NCBI RefSeq assembly: GCF_020379485.1
Contig: NC_063452.1
Coordinates: 54,713,377-54,777,376, forward strand
DNA length: 64,000 nt
Source: Brassica napus
Lineage: Eukaryota; Streptophyta; Magnoliopsida; Brassicales; Brassicaceae
Reading direction: 5' to 3'
Shown: positions 55,427 to 64,000 of the stretch, piece by piece
Layout of the letters: every line of letters begins with the position of its first letter
Numbering within the stretch: position 1 is the stretch's first letter
Notes under the pieces: generated by a model
The model's database searches: none
Seen by the model: only the letters and a program-made list of their open reading frames with translations
Told to the model about the DNA's origin: nothing
Translations under genes and position numbers: made by a program

Positions 55427-55965
55427 GTTTTATGCATTTTTAGTAATCCAATATAAATTTCTAAGAAAATATAATTTACGATATTTTTAACAACTTCTTA
55501 AATATAAAGCGTTTAACCCTTAGCCCCAAACCACAATCCCTATACTCTAAACCCTAAATCTTTAACACAAGTATCACCAAACACGATAAACATATAATAT
55601 TTGAAGGGTCTAATGTACGCATTGTCTTAATTCAAACATTACTAGTATCGATCATGTGCCACAAGTGCAAATTTCAAACATATAGCACATACATATCAGT
55701 TAGATACATAAATATTTATAGCATCTTTTGCCAACCACAAAAAAATTTGGCGACAATTTATTTCTCTCTGGTTAGTAGCTATTTAGCTAGAGAATGACTA
55801 TAGATCATATTCGTAGCAAGATAGCAATAGATCGCTACGGATTAGCTACAAACTTAGCATTTTTTTGTTTTGTCGCTATCCGTCGCAACTTTCTTCGCTA
55901 ATAATTATGGCTACGAAAATGTTTTCGCCAGTCCTTCGCTATTTTCAATAATTCTTGTAGTGAAT

Positions 55966-57007
55966 TAGTTTATGAACGATGAGTGAAAAAAAGCCATAGG
56001 TTCATCTATTTTTTAAAAGTTAATAACAAAAAAGTAAAAAATAAAGAGATTAAAACGTGGGTGTTACCCATACGGTTTTAATTAAAAATTTAAAATTAAA
56101 TAATGAAATGGCATAATCTTGTAAATAAGTTGAAAAATAAGGACATAATCTTAGTAAGGATTGTGTTTTAATAGTATAGATATGTGAAATAGATGAAAAG
56201 TGGAAAACATGCCATGAAAGTAGCATCACTTTGGATACACCAGATCAATTGCTTATTTTTAAAATTAGTTCACTATAAAATTATAATTTCATAGAAAGTA
56301 TGGTGATTAATGATCATACTGGATTTTGCAAAATACATGAAATTCTAGGAAAATAAGCTTTTTAATTTCAATCAACAATTTTATGAAAAAAATCATGGGT
56401 TTGAATCTTGAAACTGAAAAGAAAAAAAATTCTTATAACCATCATATAGTTTTGTGACTATAACCAATTATTTTATGAAGAGTTATAAAGATATTATGTA
56501 TGAGTACAAATATTAAGGCTCCGACCGGTGACATGTAGTATTAAAATCGAGTTGCAATATGTATTACAATTCGATGTAACTTGCGGTAAAAATCATGTGG
56601 TATAAACTGTAACTTTATATATGGTAAGTTTGCAGTAAAAATAAAAGTTACAATCTAAAGTATGGTTTTTAATCAAATAAATATAAACATAAGACAATGA
56701 ATTATTATTAATAACAAAAAAACATTAACCTATTAAAAATAAATAAATAATAAAAATAAATGTATAAAATAAATTTTAACAAAAATTATGTTGCAATATA
56801 TATTTTTCTAAGAACTATACTTACGGATTATAATATTTATCAATAACAAAATAATTTATAAATTTCTATTACAAATAAAATTTACAACTAATAAGATTTT
56901 GTAAAATAATAATTAAAAAGAAGAAGTTAATAATACAAAAATAAGAAAAAGGAATAGAATAAAATATCTTTGACTAACACAAAATTAGGTGAAGTTGTAT
57001 AATATTG
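55966..57007. other. AT-rich DNA with a Helitron-like 5' end
   Basis: No gene. On the reverse strand from 56181 the sequence reads TCTATACTATTAAAACACAA, resembling Brassicaceae Helitron 5' ends. The corresponding 3' end was not located. Confidence 0.35.
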
Positions 57008-58105
57008 TTAAAAATATTTGGGAAATTTTTTTTTAAAAGCAAAAAATGATAACTATGTCCGTTTAGACTAATCACATATACTTTATGTCCCGTTAGGTTA
57101 ACTATTTTCAAAATAGCAATAATTCCCTTAAAATTGTAATTTTTAAATATAATAAATAATGAGTTCGATCAAGTGGGATCGATCGATCCGAAATTACAAG
57201 GTCGAACTGATCGATTGATCCTGATCATTATGCAGAACAAAAAAAATGCGGAGCATATACTGATCGACCTGGTCCATTTCACTCGATCGGCAAAGGTCCA
57301 TTTCATACGGATCGACCAATCTCGAATTATAGACCGATCGATCCGTGGAAGCATAGATATGAATCATGGTAGAATTAATGTGAAAATTTTGTGAACAATC
57401 AATGGAATATAGAATACGGCATGAGAAGAAGGTTACCACTTTTTTCTTTTTTTTAAAAAAAGATCGATTTTTCAAAATATGAAAGTGAATATTCCCAAAT
57501 ATTTTGTTTCCATATTTTTTAGGAATTGATTTCTTATCCGTAGAATACATCTAATATGTAGAAATCGGTTTCTACAGGTTTTTAGAATTATAGTAATGTG
57601 TAGATTTTGATTTCTACATGTTTTAGATTTACAGTAAATCTGTAGAAGTCAGTTTCTACGTGTTTTAGATTTATATTAATGTGCAAATTTTGATTTCTAA
57701 AGATTTTAAATCGGTAGGTTAAGCACGGAATGTGTATTCTAAATATTTTTAGAATACTCTTATTTACGTAGATCACGTATTCTAAACATTTTAGATTCAA
57801 TGAAAAAAATTGATTTCGTTTTCTACTTCGTAGAATGTCATTTCTACTTTATTTAGAACAGAATCTGAAAATTATGATTTAAACATTTTTAGAACTGAAA
57901 AAAATACCACTAAGTTCATATAAGTATTTTATCAATAGTTACTATTTTTCCAAATTTTTTTGTTTGTAAAACTATTTATTAAATTTATTTTCAAAAATAT
58001 TAAAGGGTATTATAGGTAAAAATGACACAAAATAGATATTAGTTTAAAATGACATAGTTATCATTTTTTTTGCTTTAAAAAAACAATTTTCTCAAAATAT
58101 TTCTA
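57008..58105. mobile_element. Possible long-TIR (Mutator-like) element
   Basis: The left part (AAAGCAAAAAATGATAACTA near 57038) returns inverted near 58045-58085, with further inverted similarity outside it (AATATTTGGGAAA versus AATATTTTGAGAAA). No matching target duplication was found and the borders are approximate. No transposase. Confidence 0.4.
57555..57860. repeat. Degenerate repeats of a palindromic GTAGAAA...TTTCTAC motif
   Basis: Phrases like GTAGAAATCGGTTTCTAC, GTAGATTTTGATTTCTAC and GTAGAAGTCAGTTTCTAC recur every 45-60 nt, mostly followed by GTTTTAGATT. Each unit is itself nearly palindromic. Confidence 0.65.
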
Positions 58106-59157
58106 GAAATAAGAGTAAGATATTGCCATGGTGGTTTTGGAAATATAAATAACATTTTATTTACAAACAAAAAATTCCAAAACATTGAACATGAAAGCTT
58201 TTTTTTACGTGGTGTGTGTTGGAATTTATTATGTTCACTTGTAATTTTGATAGAAACTTTAATTATGACTGTACCTCAACTCTAAAACATGAGATTAGGC
58301 ATGATGTTGCATTAAGTTTTGATTTAACAATTTTATAAAGGGTATAACTCAAAATTGTAACTCAACCATAATACATGATAACTCAAACGTAAAATCAAAA
58401 AACTAAATTTAATGGGGTAGAGAAAATTGTATGTAGAGAAAACTCCTTTGAGTCATCCTTCTCGACAACATTAGACCTTTAACTCAAACTAAATCAATGT
58501 TATCACATGTTACCAATCAAAGCCTAAGTAGTCAAAAATTTTACATATGTTCAATTTTCAACCAAACATGTACGAAACAAAAGCCAGCAGCGTACCATAC
58601 AATTATGTTTATCCAATATAATATTCGTATGAATATATTCATTCTAACAAATTCATCTGTTGGGGTAACATCTTTTAACACTTGTCTCTTTTATATAAAT
58701 ATTATTGTTTCACCAATTTTTGTTATATACGTTTTTACTTTAATAGTTTTATGATCACTTTAATAGTTTTATGATCATATATATTACTTTTCATGTATTT
58801 TCACTATATTTTATTTTGCAATTTTTCCTTCTGTAATCTTAATATTCGAATGGAATGTTATAAAAACTATGTATTTTATCGTCATTTTTAGTTTATATAT
58901 TTTCACATATAACCACTCTAAGCAATTCAGTGTTGATAATAGTGCAATAGAAAACGATGACAAGATATTTGAATTTTAAGAATATTTATAAATTCTTTAT
59001 AGCATTAAACTAATTTTTGAAGGAATTATTAGTATTTTTATTTTAATAAATTTTATATTATTAAAAAATTGTGTTGTATTTTGTTATCTATCTAATTTTA
59101 GTATCAATTATAGTTTATTTTAAAATATATCACTTTATATATAAAATTTAATATATA
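58106..59157. other. AT-rich intergenic DNA
   Basis: No gene supported. An open frame at 58497-58754 has no recognisable domain and is AT-driven. Confidence 0.45.
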
Positions 59158-59191
59158 GCTTCCCCGCGAATTCACGGGGTCTGAATCCTAG
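59158..59191 (+). mobile_element. Helitron-like 3' terminus
   Basis: CCCCGCGAATTCACGGGG can form a hairpin and is followed, after 8 nt, by CTAG and then T. Helitrons end in a hairpin close to CTRR and insert into AT. The 5' end is not identified. Confidence 0.45.
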
Positions 59192-59193
59192 TT

Positions 59194-59428
59194 AATTATA
59201 AAACTAGAGGTTATACATAGGATATGCCAATGAAATCAATTAACTTACTCAAGTAACCCCGTCTCTTAGTAAATCGCATCATTGGAAAACACATGAATTT
59301 TGATCTTGGTGTCGTGAACCCGACAAATTCTGGCGGATAATATTCTATACCAACTCGGCCAACAGTAATTTGGAATGAAGAAGAGCTTTTCTCAAGGTTA
59401 GCTTCTCCAAACCACGGGACAATCAAAA
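59194..59428 (-). pseudogene. COBRA-domain gene fragment
   Basis: Matches the last third of the neighbouring COBRA-like gene (shared SSSSFQITVGRVGIEYYPP and KRRGYLSKLIDF) and its 3' flank. The 5' part is missing. At 59428 it is joined to the promoter-like repeat. A truncated duplicate. Confidence 0.82.
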
Positions 59429-59890
59429 GGTTGTTGAACAACACTTGTTAAAAACGTGATCTTATTAACTAACAATTATCGTATTTGTGAAAGGATAGAA
59501 GTTTAAATTTCAAGAGTTCACGAGATATGCCTTCAAAAAGAAACTCAGTAAGGTTTTTGTGATAAATCGATTTGCGCCGCCCAATCTAACCATGATATAT
59601 TGTCGTGTACCACCTAATAATCATATACTTCGCTAGAAAAACATACATACATATGAACTATAATGACATGCTTTTGGGACGATAGCATCAAAGTCACGAT
59701 AAATAAGAGCTGCGCAACAATTTGCACATGCACTTAAACGACAATTGTTGTTCTAAACAGAGTCTCAACCCAGAGAAATAATGTTCAGATAGAGAGGAAA
59801 AAACAAAGCTAGACAACAATGTGCACTTAAACTTGTTGCCAAATATCACGCTACCATGTAATGTAAACACATCAAGTCATCTAATCATAA
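59429..59890. repeat. Dispersed promoter-like repeat, copy 2
   Basis: Starts GGTTGTTGAACAACACTTGT and matches 35556-36040 and 63752-64000 with substitutions and small gaps. Confidence 0.8.
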
Positions 59891-60290
59891 TTCTTGGTCG
59901 TAAGTTTCACTTTTACGTATTTTCAAAAAAAAAGTTTCACTTTTACCATAGGCATTACATGCTCCCTTTTTTAAAAAATAAAATATTTTAAGGACTAAGC
60001 GTTAATCCAACTGACATTAATAAATTATTAGGACTTGCTTCCGAATGTTCTTAATTTGATTGACGTATATATTTATGTCATTTGCGCACTCTTGTATGAT
60101 ATCAAATTATTATCATAGTCGCATCACATGAAATCTCATGAACACAAAAAATAGTATTAAAGCACGAAAACATTAGAAAAATGCAAACAGCCCCCACAAC
60201 TTCATAAATCTTTTTTGTTATCAATCTTGTGGAACCCTAAGAGACCGCACTCCGCCCTCCACGTTTCTACAAAACAAAAGGAACATGAAT
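59891..60290. other. Intergenic DNA, nothing recognised
   Basis: AT-rich, no open frame or repeat border seen. Would hold the 3' UTR of the COBRA-like gene at its right end. Confidence 0.45.
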
Positions 60291-60308
60291 TGATTATAAA
60301 ACTAAAGG

Positions 60309-60979
60309 TTATACATAGGATATGCAAATAAAATCAATTAACTTACTCAAGTAACCCCGTCTCTTAGTAAATGGCATCATTGAAAAACACATGAAATTTG
60401 ATCTTGTTGTAGTAAAGTCGACATATGCTGGCGGATAATATTCAATACCAACTCGGCCAACAGTAATTTGGAATGAAGAAGAGCTTTTCGGAAGGTCGGC
60501 TTCTATACACCACGAGGGAATCACAACGCCCTTGCAATATTTTGATACTTTCTCCCCGTGTGGTGGCAAATTACTATTCAAAGGCCACTTATTGTCACCT
60601 ACTGATGAGTCATTCCCAAGTTGTGTACCAATAACACCCACAGTGCTCAATAGAATTTCGTCTTCGGCCCATTCCCAGCTTAGTGCCCATGGCCCGTCAA
60701 TGTCGCGATTCTTCAAGTAGTCGATGATTGTGACATTAGCTGAGTAGCTACCACGAGTTTCATTCATGATGTCCCACCATATCGTCACATACCCTCCTGG
60801 AAATTTAACTATATACACGAGATAAGAAAAACATGTAAATTCATGAAACTGAAACCATGCAATGAAGAATCACAATTACAATTATCATCCATACATGGAA
60901 TATATCGACCCAATGAAGCCTCCACCAAAAGCAAGATAGTCAGAAAGAGCAGTTTTGCTATTGAGTATGCACACCACAT
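60309..60979 (-). CDS. Short secreted COBRA-domain protein (two exons, 194 aa)
   Basis: COBRA proteins act at the plasma membrane and cell wall in cellulose deposition and oriented growth. Inferred exons 60979-60895 and 60808-60309, donor GTATGG and acceptor TATATAG, joined in phase (CCA-T/TT). The N-terminus is a clear signal peptide (MWCAYSIAKLLFLTILLLVE). The COBRA domain follows: GYVTIWWDIMNE, then WALSWEWAEDEILLSTVG, YCKGVVIPSWC and SSSSFQITVG. Family members are usually more than 400 aa with a Cys-rich CCVS region and a GPI-anchor tail; both are absent here, so the product would be a small soluble secreted form. A truncated duplicate lies downstream at 59194-59428. Open throughout; expression unknown. 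Confidence 0.72.
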
Positions 60980-61255
60980 TGTTAATCCCTAGATATCAAA
61001 AAAATCTTTATGGAATTCTCTTCGGAGTTTTAGTTTTATAAATAGAATAAGTTTCACTTTTCTCCGTATAAGTTTTGCCTTAGGTTTTGATAACCTTTTC
61101 CTAATAAGATAGGGAAAAATATTCGGCATAATAAAATATTTTCTTCTTAATTTATTGATATTTGATTTACTTCTAAGTTCTAGTTCTGAACTTTTTGTCG
61201 ATAATAAAGTTAATTGACAAAATTTGTGCGAAAATACATTCTCCCACATCAAAAT
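60980..61255. other. Upstream region of COBRA-like gene
   Basis: AT-rich; contains TATA-like stretches but no distinct promoter element can be chosen. Confidence 0.4.
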
Positions 61256-61495
61256 TTTAACTGGGACATAAGGAATATATAAAACTTAAAGTTAATCCCT
61301 TTATCCAATTGGTTCTAAAAAAACATAATAATTTACATTGTACTTCAATTTTGATATTATTTAATAAGCAGACCTTTTAACTGGGACATAAGGAATATAT
61401 AAAACTTAAAGTTAATCCATTTATCCAATTGGTTCTAAAAACATAATAATTTACATTGTATTTCAATTTTGATATTATTTAATAAGCTGACTCTT
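61256..61495. repeat. 120-bp tandem duplication
   Basis: CTGGGACATAAGGAATATAT begins copies at 61261 and 61381, exactly 120 bp apart, with only a few differences (including a 2-bp A-run change). Confidence 0.9.
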
Positions 61496-61517
61496 TAGTC
61501 GAAAGGCATATCTCTCG

Positions 61518-62100
61518 TACTTAGGGTATGCCTGGTTTCCCCGCTACCACCCGCAAACGCAGCTTTTGCGATTGGCACTCAAACCGCTCTAAACCGCTTC
61601 AAACTGCTCTAAACCTCATAAAATCAAAAGCTGGTTCCATGTAGCGTTTGCGGTTATGAGCGGTTGCGGGAGGATACATTTTTCTTTTAAAACAATACAA
61701 ATAAAAAAATAAAAATATTTAATAAAAAATTTAAATTGGAATTATAAAATACTAAAATATATCTATTATATTTTAATTAATATTATAAAATTTAAAAATA
61801 ATAATAGTTTCTATAATTTTTAAAACTTTAAAACTATAACTTTCTAAATATAATATTTATATTTATTATAATATTATGATTTTTGATATTTTTATAATTA
61901 TATAAAATGTAAACATTGTTAATTTATTATTTAACCGCTGCTGCATTTGGTAATTAACCAGTCATTAGTATCCCGCAAATGCACCAATTTCTAACCGCAG
62001 AACTAGTCGTACAAATCTCTTAAAACCGCTAGAAACATCAACCACCCGCACCCGCAAACCGCAACCGCAACCGTTGCGTTTGAACCAGTCATGCCCTAAG
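61518..62100. mobile_element. MITE-like element with GC-rich ends
   Basis: Left end CTTAGGGTATGCCTGGTTTC; right end inverted CTTAGGGCATGACTGGTTCA. Both ends carry CCGCAAAC/GCGGTT-type motifs around a very AT-rich core. Resembles hAT-type miniature elements, but an 8-bp duplication is not evident. Confidence 0.6.
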
Positions 62101-62474
62101 TAATTACAATTGCTATTGCAAAATATCCATTTGTAATTATCTCTTTGTTTCTGTAATTTAAACAAATAGTTATAGCAATATTAACTCTCATGACTCGTCG
62201 GTTTGTATTTAGCTATATTTTAAAAGTGTCAATTTGATTAAAAATATCACGCAAACGCTTTAAAATACTATCTTCAAACTGTTGCCAGTATTTTATGTCA
62301 AACATAGTAAGAAAAAGGTTTCTAATAATGTTTGAAAGTGTGTTTTATTTTATTTTATTACTATCAGTTAACTACCGCTAATGATGAGAAACAAAATCAC
62401 AAACACCAAAAAACGTTATTAAATAAAATTTATTTATGTCAATAGTACCATATTCATACATTGTAAATTTGTAA
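62101..62474. other. Downstream region of aspartyl protease gene
   Basis: AT-rich non-coding DNA; likely 3' UTR at the right side. Nothing else recognised. Confidence 0.45.
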
Positions 62475-63665
62475 TCATGGATCAGGATGACCCAACTCAT
62501 CTTTAAAGCTATCATATAATTTTGTACATTCACCTGGTTTGATGTAAAGCTTGTTGTTTACAGTATCAAAACCTATGTTGTGATTTTGGAATATCGGTAT
62601 CCCGATTAGATTTTCTTCTATAGGTGACTCGTTCACAGATAGGCAAAAGACTTTTTCAGCTATGGATTTGAGTTGGATGAACAGAGTGGTTGTCTCCATA
62701 TCCAATGATACCTTCCCAAATTTCAGGCTAACTTGTAGTTTCTTTTGTTCTGGTATCATCCCCTTGTAACATATGACCTTGTGCTCCTTATACATGTCTG
62801 ACTCTTCATACCCCGCATCGCTCATTATTTTCTTGATTTTTTCGGTAACAACATGATATACTTCTTGTACCAAACTTATGGTAGAAGTTCCAGTGTCCAA
62901 TATTGACTTGGTTTTAGACAAAACGTTTTCTATACCCAGAGTTTCTCCTTCTATGGTTATTGAACTCAGTTTGATTCTATATGTGTTACCTTTTGTATCT
63001 AACAATATCTTCCTCCCAACAAGCACCGCATCATCTCCTAAAGCGAGAAAATGTTTCCCTTGATTAATATAATTAAAGTTTCCTACACATATTGAGAATT
63101 TTGTACCAATTGATTTGATTATGGATAGCTCTCCCAAACTTAACCCTAAGGTGCCCATTCCAGTTGCCATCCCCTCGACTGTTTTTCCAACTCCAAACAA
63201 GACATTTTTTAACATGCCTATTCCCCCATCTCCCGTCTCAAAAGTAAATGTTTCGTTTCCAAGAGTACCTGCATATACTGCATCGTCCGCAAGTCGTTGG
63301 ACGTAATCGCACTGTCCCCTTATTCTACTTGGAGTCACAGAAGGGGATTTGGATAGTCCATCACAGCTTCTATAGCTGAAGGTTGAAGAATCTAGTGGAT
63401 CGTAACCGACACGGGAATCGTAAGTTACCCAAGTCAAGTCGCTGCCTGTGTCTATATGGAGCCAAACTTCGACCGGTGGGTCTCCGATATTCACACGAGC
63501 AAAAATTGCTGGTGGAAACTTTTTAAGAAATACGTGTATTATCTTCCTGTTATGTCCTCCTAAGCTTAACGCTTTTCTTGGAGTGGGCCTACTAGACATA
63601 ATGCACCAATGGTAGGTGCACAGGAAAAAGAACAAGAAAAAGTATATTTTGTTGAAATTCATCAT
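62475..63665 (-). CDS. Pepsin-like (A1) aspartyl protease, intronless
   Basis: 396-aa endopeptidase of the plant A1 family. The N-terminal signal peptide is hydrophobic (FNKIYFFLFFFLCTYHWCI), so the product is secreted or enters the endomembrane system. The first catalytic motif DTGSDLTWV has its Asp at residue 72; the second, LDTGTSTISL, at 257. The TAXi-N and TAXi-C halves are both present, and the length suits the family. Oddity: in the flap region after C119, the position usually held by Tyr in CxYxxxYGD is Leu (CDYVQRLAD), which may weaken or alter catalysis. ATG at 63665 is followed by a second ATG one codon later. A 42-bp piece of this gene is found at 35507-35548. Its upstream region is copy 3 of the dispersed repeat. 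Confidence 0.85.
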   Translation of the reverse strand: MMNFNKIYFFLFFFLCTYHWCIMSSRPTPRKALSLGGHNRKIIHVFLKKFPPAIFARVNIGDPPVEVWLHIDTGSDLTWVTYDSRVGYDPLDSSTFSYRSCDGLSKSPSVTPSRIRGQCDYVQRLADDAVYAGTLGNETFTFETGDGGIGMLKNVLFGVGKTVEGMATGMGTLGLSLGELSIIKSIGTKFSICVGNFNYINQGKHFLALGDDAVLVGRKILLDTKGNTYRIKLSSITIEGETLGIENVLSKTKSILDTGTSTISLVQEVYHVVTEKIKKIMSDAGYEESDMYKEHKVICYKGMIPEQKKLQVSLKFGKVSLDMETTTLFIQLKSIAEKVFCLSVNESPIEENLIGIPIFQNHNIGFDTVNNKLYIKPGECTKLYDSFKDELGHPDP

Positions 63666-63751
63666 TCGAGGGAAATGTGATGTAAGAAGATATGATTGGA
63701 AGGGTTATGTAGTTATGTTATATACTGGTTTAGTAATAACAGTTCTTAAAT

Positions 63752-64000
63752 GGTTGTTGAACAACACTTCTGGAATTGTTGTCAGACAAAACTTGTTGAA
63801 AATGTGATATTTACTAGCTTTCAGTAGATCATATTTGTTTAAATGATACAAGTTCATATTTTAAAAGTTCACGATATATGCCTTTCAAAAAGAGCTCAGT
63901 AAGGTTTTGGTGATAAATCGTTTGAACCATGCTAAATCGCAAGCACCTAAATAATAATACATCGTTAGAAAAGTCTACATACATATAAACTATAATGACC
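63752..64000. repeat. Dispersed promoter-like repeat, copy 3 (reaches window end)
   Basis: GGTTGTTGAACAACACTTCT begins 86 bp upstream of the aspartyl protease start codon, so this copy is that gene's upstream region. Shares AAGAGCTCAGTAAGGTTTTG and neighbouring phrases with copies 1 and 2. Continues beyond the window. Confidence 0.78.

Larger units (their letters stand above)
53534..55962. mobile_element. Non-autonomous CACTA (En/Spm) element, 2.4 kb
   Basis: Termini CACTACAAGAATTTACTAGA and, inverted, CACTACAAGAATTATTGAAA. A 3-bp duplication AAT flanks it (53531-53533 and 55963-55965). Subterminal regions carry many GTAGC/GCTAC-type motifs in both orientations (53560-53850 and 55770-55940), typical transposase-binding repeats. 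No transposase domain was recognised inside. A GC-richer core (54100-54900) may be captured host sequence. Confidence 0.88.

Noticed and set aside
57170..57400. GATCGATC-rich stretch as a regulatory or origin site
   Set aside because: Short palindromic runs in repeat-rich DNA; no supporting context in a plant genome.
58497..58754. 85-aa open frame in AT-rich DNA
   Set aside because: Composition fits random AT-rich sequence; no domain, no flanking gene features.

Overview
The window looks like nuclear DNA of a flowering plant, most probably a Brassicaceae species with a duplicated genome such as a Brassica. I infer this from GT-AG introns, plant LTR-retrotransposon lineages (Copia, Tat-type Gypsy with a second RNase H, chromovirus, Athila-like LARD), Stowaway and CACTA elements, and two neighbouring host genes. 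Those two resemble the Arabidopsis neighbours At5g22140 (AIF-like oxidoreductase) and At5g22130 (PNT1/PIG-M); the locus numbers are from memory. No bacterial, organellar or CRISPR features are seen. Most of the DNA is transposable elements, several nested.

Layout. 1-2.8 kb: AT-rich DNA with a Stowaway-like MITE. 2.8-7.2 kb: a Copia element cut off after integrase, joined in frame to the first exon remnant of the AIF-like gene. 7.2-31.2 kb: that gene, broken by two Tat-type Gypsy elements with clean target-site duplications: element 1 at 8236-18605 (TSD GGGAC) and element 2 at 18843-31006 (TSD GCTGT). 31.5-33.2 kb: a TTCGGGT-rich repeat and a LINE 3' fragment. 33.4-35.4 kb: a foldback and a decayed PNT1/PIG-M copy lacking its DxD motif. 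35.5-37.9 kb: a chimeric repeat and anonymous DNA. 37.9-52.7 kb: a reverse-strand chromovirus (TSD CTAAG) split in its RNase H by a 9.5 kb five-LTR Athila-like complex at 40071-49566 (TSD AATAT). 53.5-56.0 kb: a non-autonomous CACTA element (TSD AAT). 56-59.2 kb: AT-rich DNA with inverted repeats and Helitron-like ends. 59.2-64 kb: reverse-strand host genes, namely a COBRA-domain fragment, a short secreted COBRA-domain gene and an intronless aspartyl protease, with copies of one promoter-like repeat.

Most interesting. Both Tat elements carry, between pol and the 3' LTR, an antisense multi-exon gene. In element 2 it is fully open: four coding exons at 29825-27045, about 820 aa, with consistent intron phases. 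The element 1 copy is frameshifted but keeps the same intron positions, a second exon of exactly 135 nt, a basic NLS-like patch, a coiled-coil end, and an upstream TATAAATA about 45 nt before a conserved GTACTTTC donor. This looks like a retrotransposon-borne accessory gene with its own promoter. Second is the five-LTR complex, whose LTRs are joined twice by an identical 23-bp fused PBS/PPT junction.

How the parts relate. The AIF-like gene and the PNT1 copy are both dead here. Because GPI mannosylation is essential, a working PNT1 paralogue should exist elsewhere, which fits a duplicated genome. Three rounds of retroelement insertion dismantled the AIF-like gene while its intron boundaries stayed readable. 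By-eye LTR differences suggest relative ages: about 10 in 511 bp for element 1, about 6 in 572 for element 2, about 4 in 366 for the chromovirus, and about 3 in 1535 between the outermost LTRs of the nested complex, which is therefore probably the youngest insertion.
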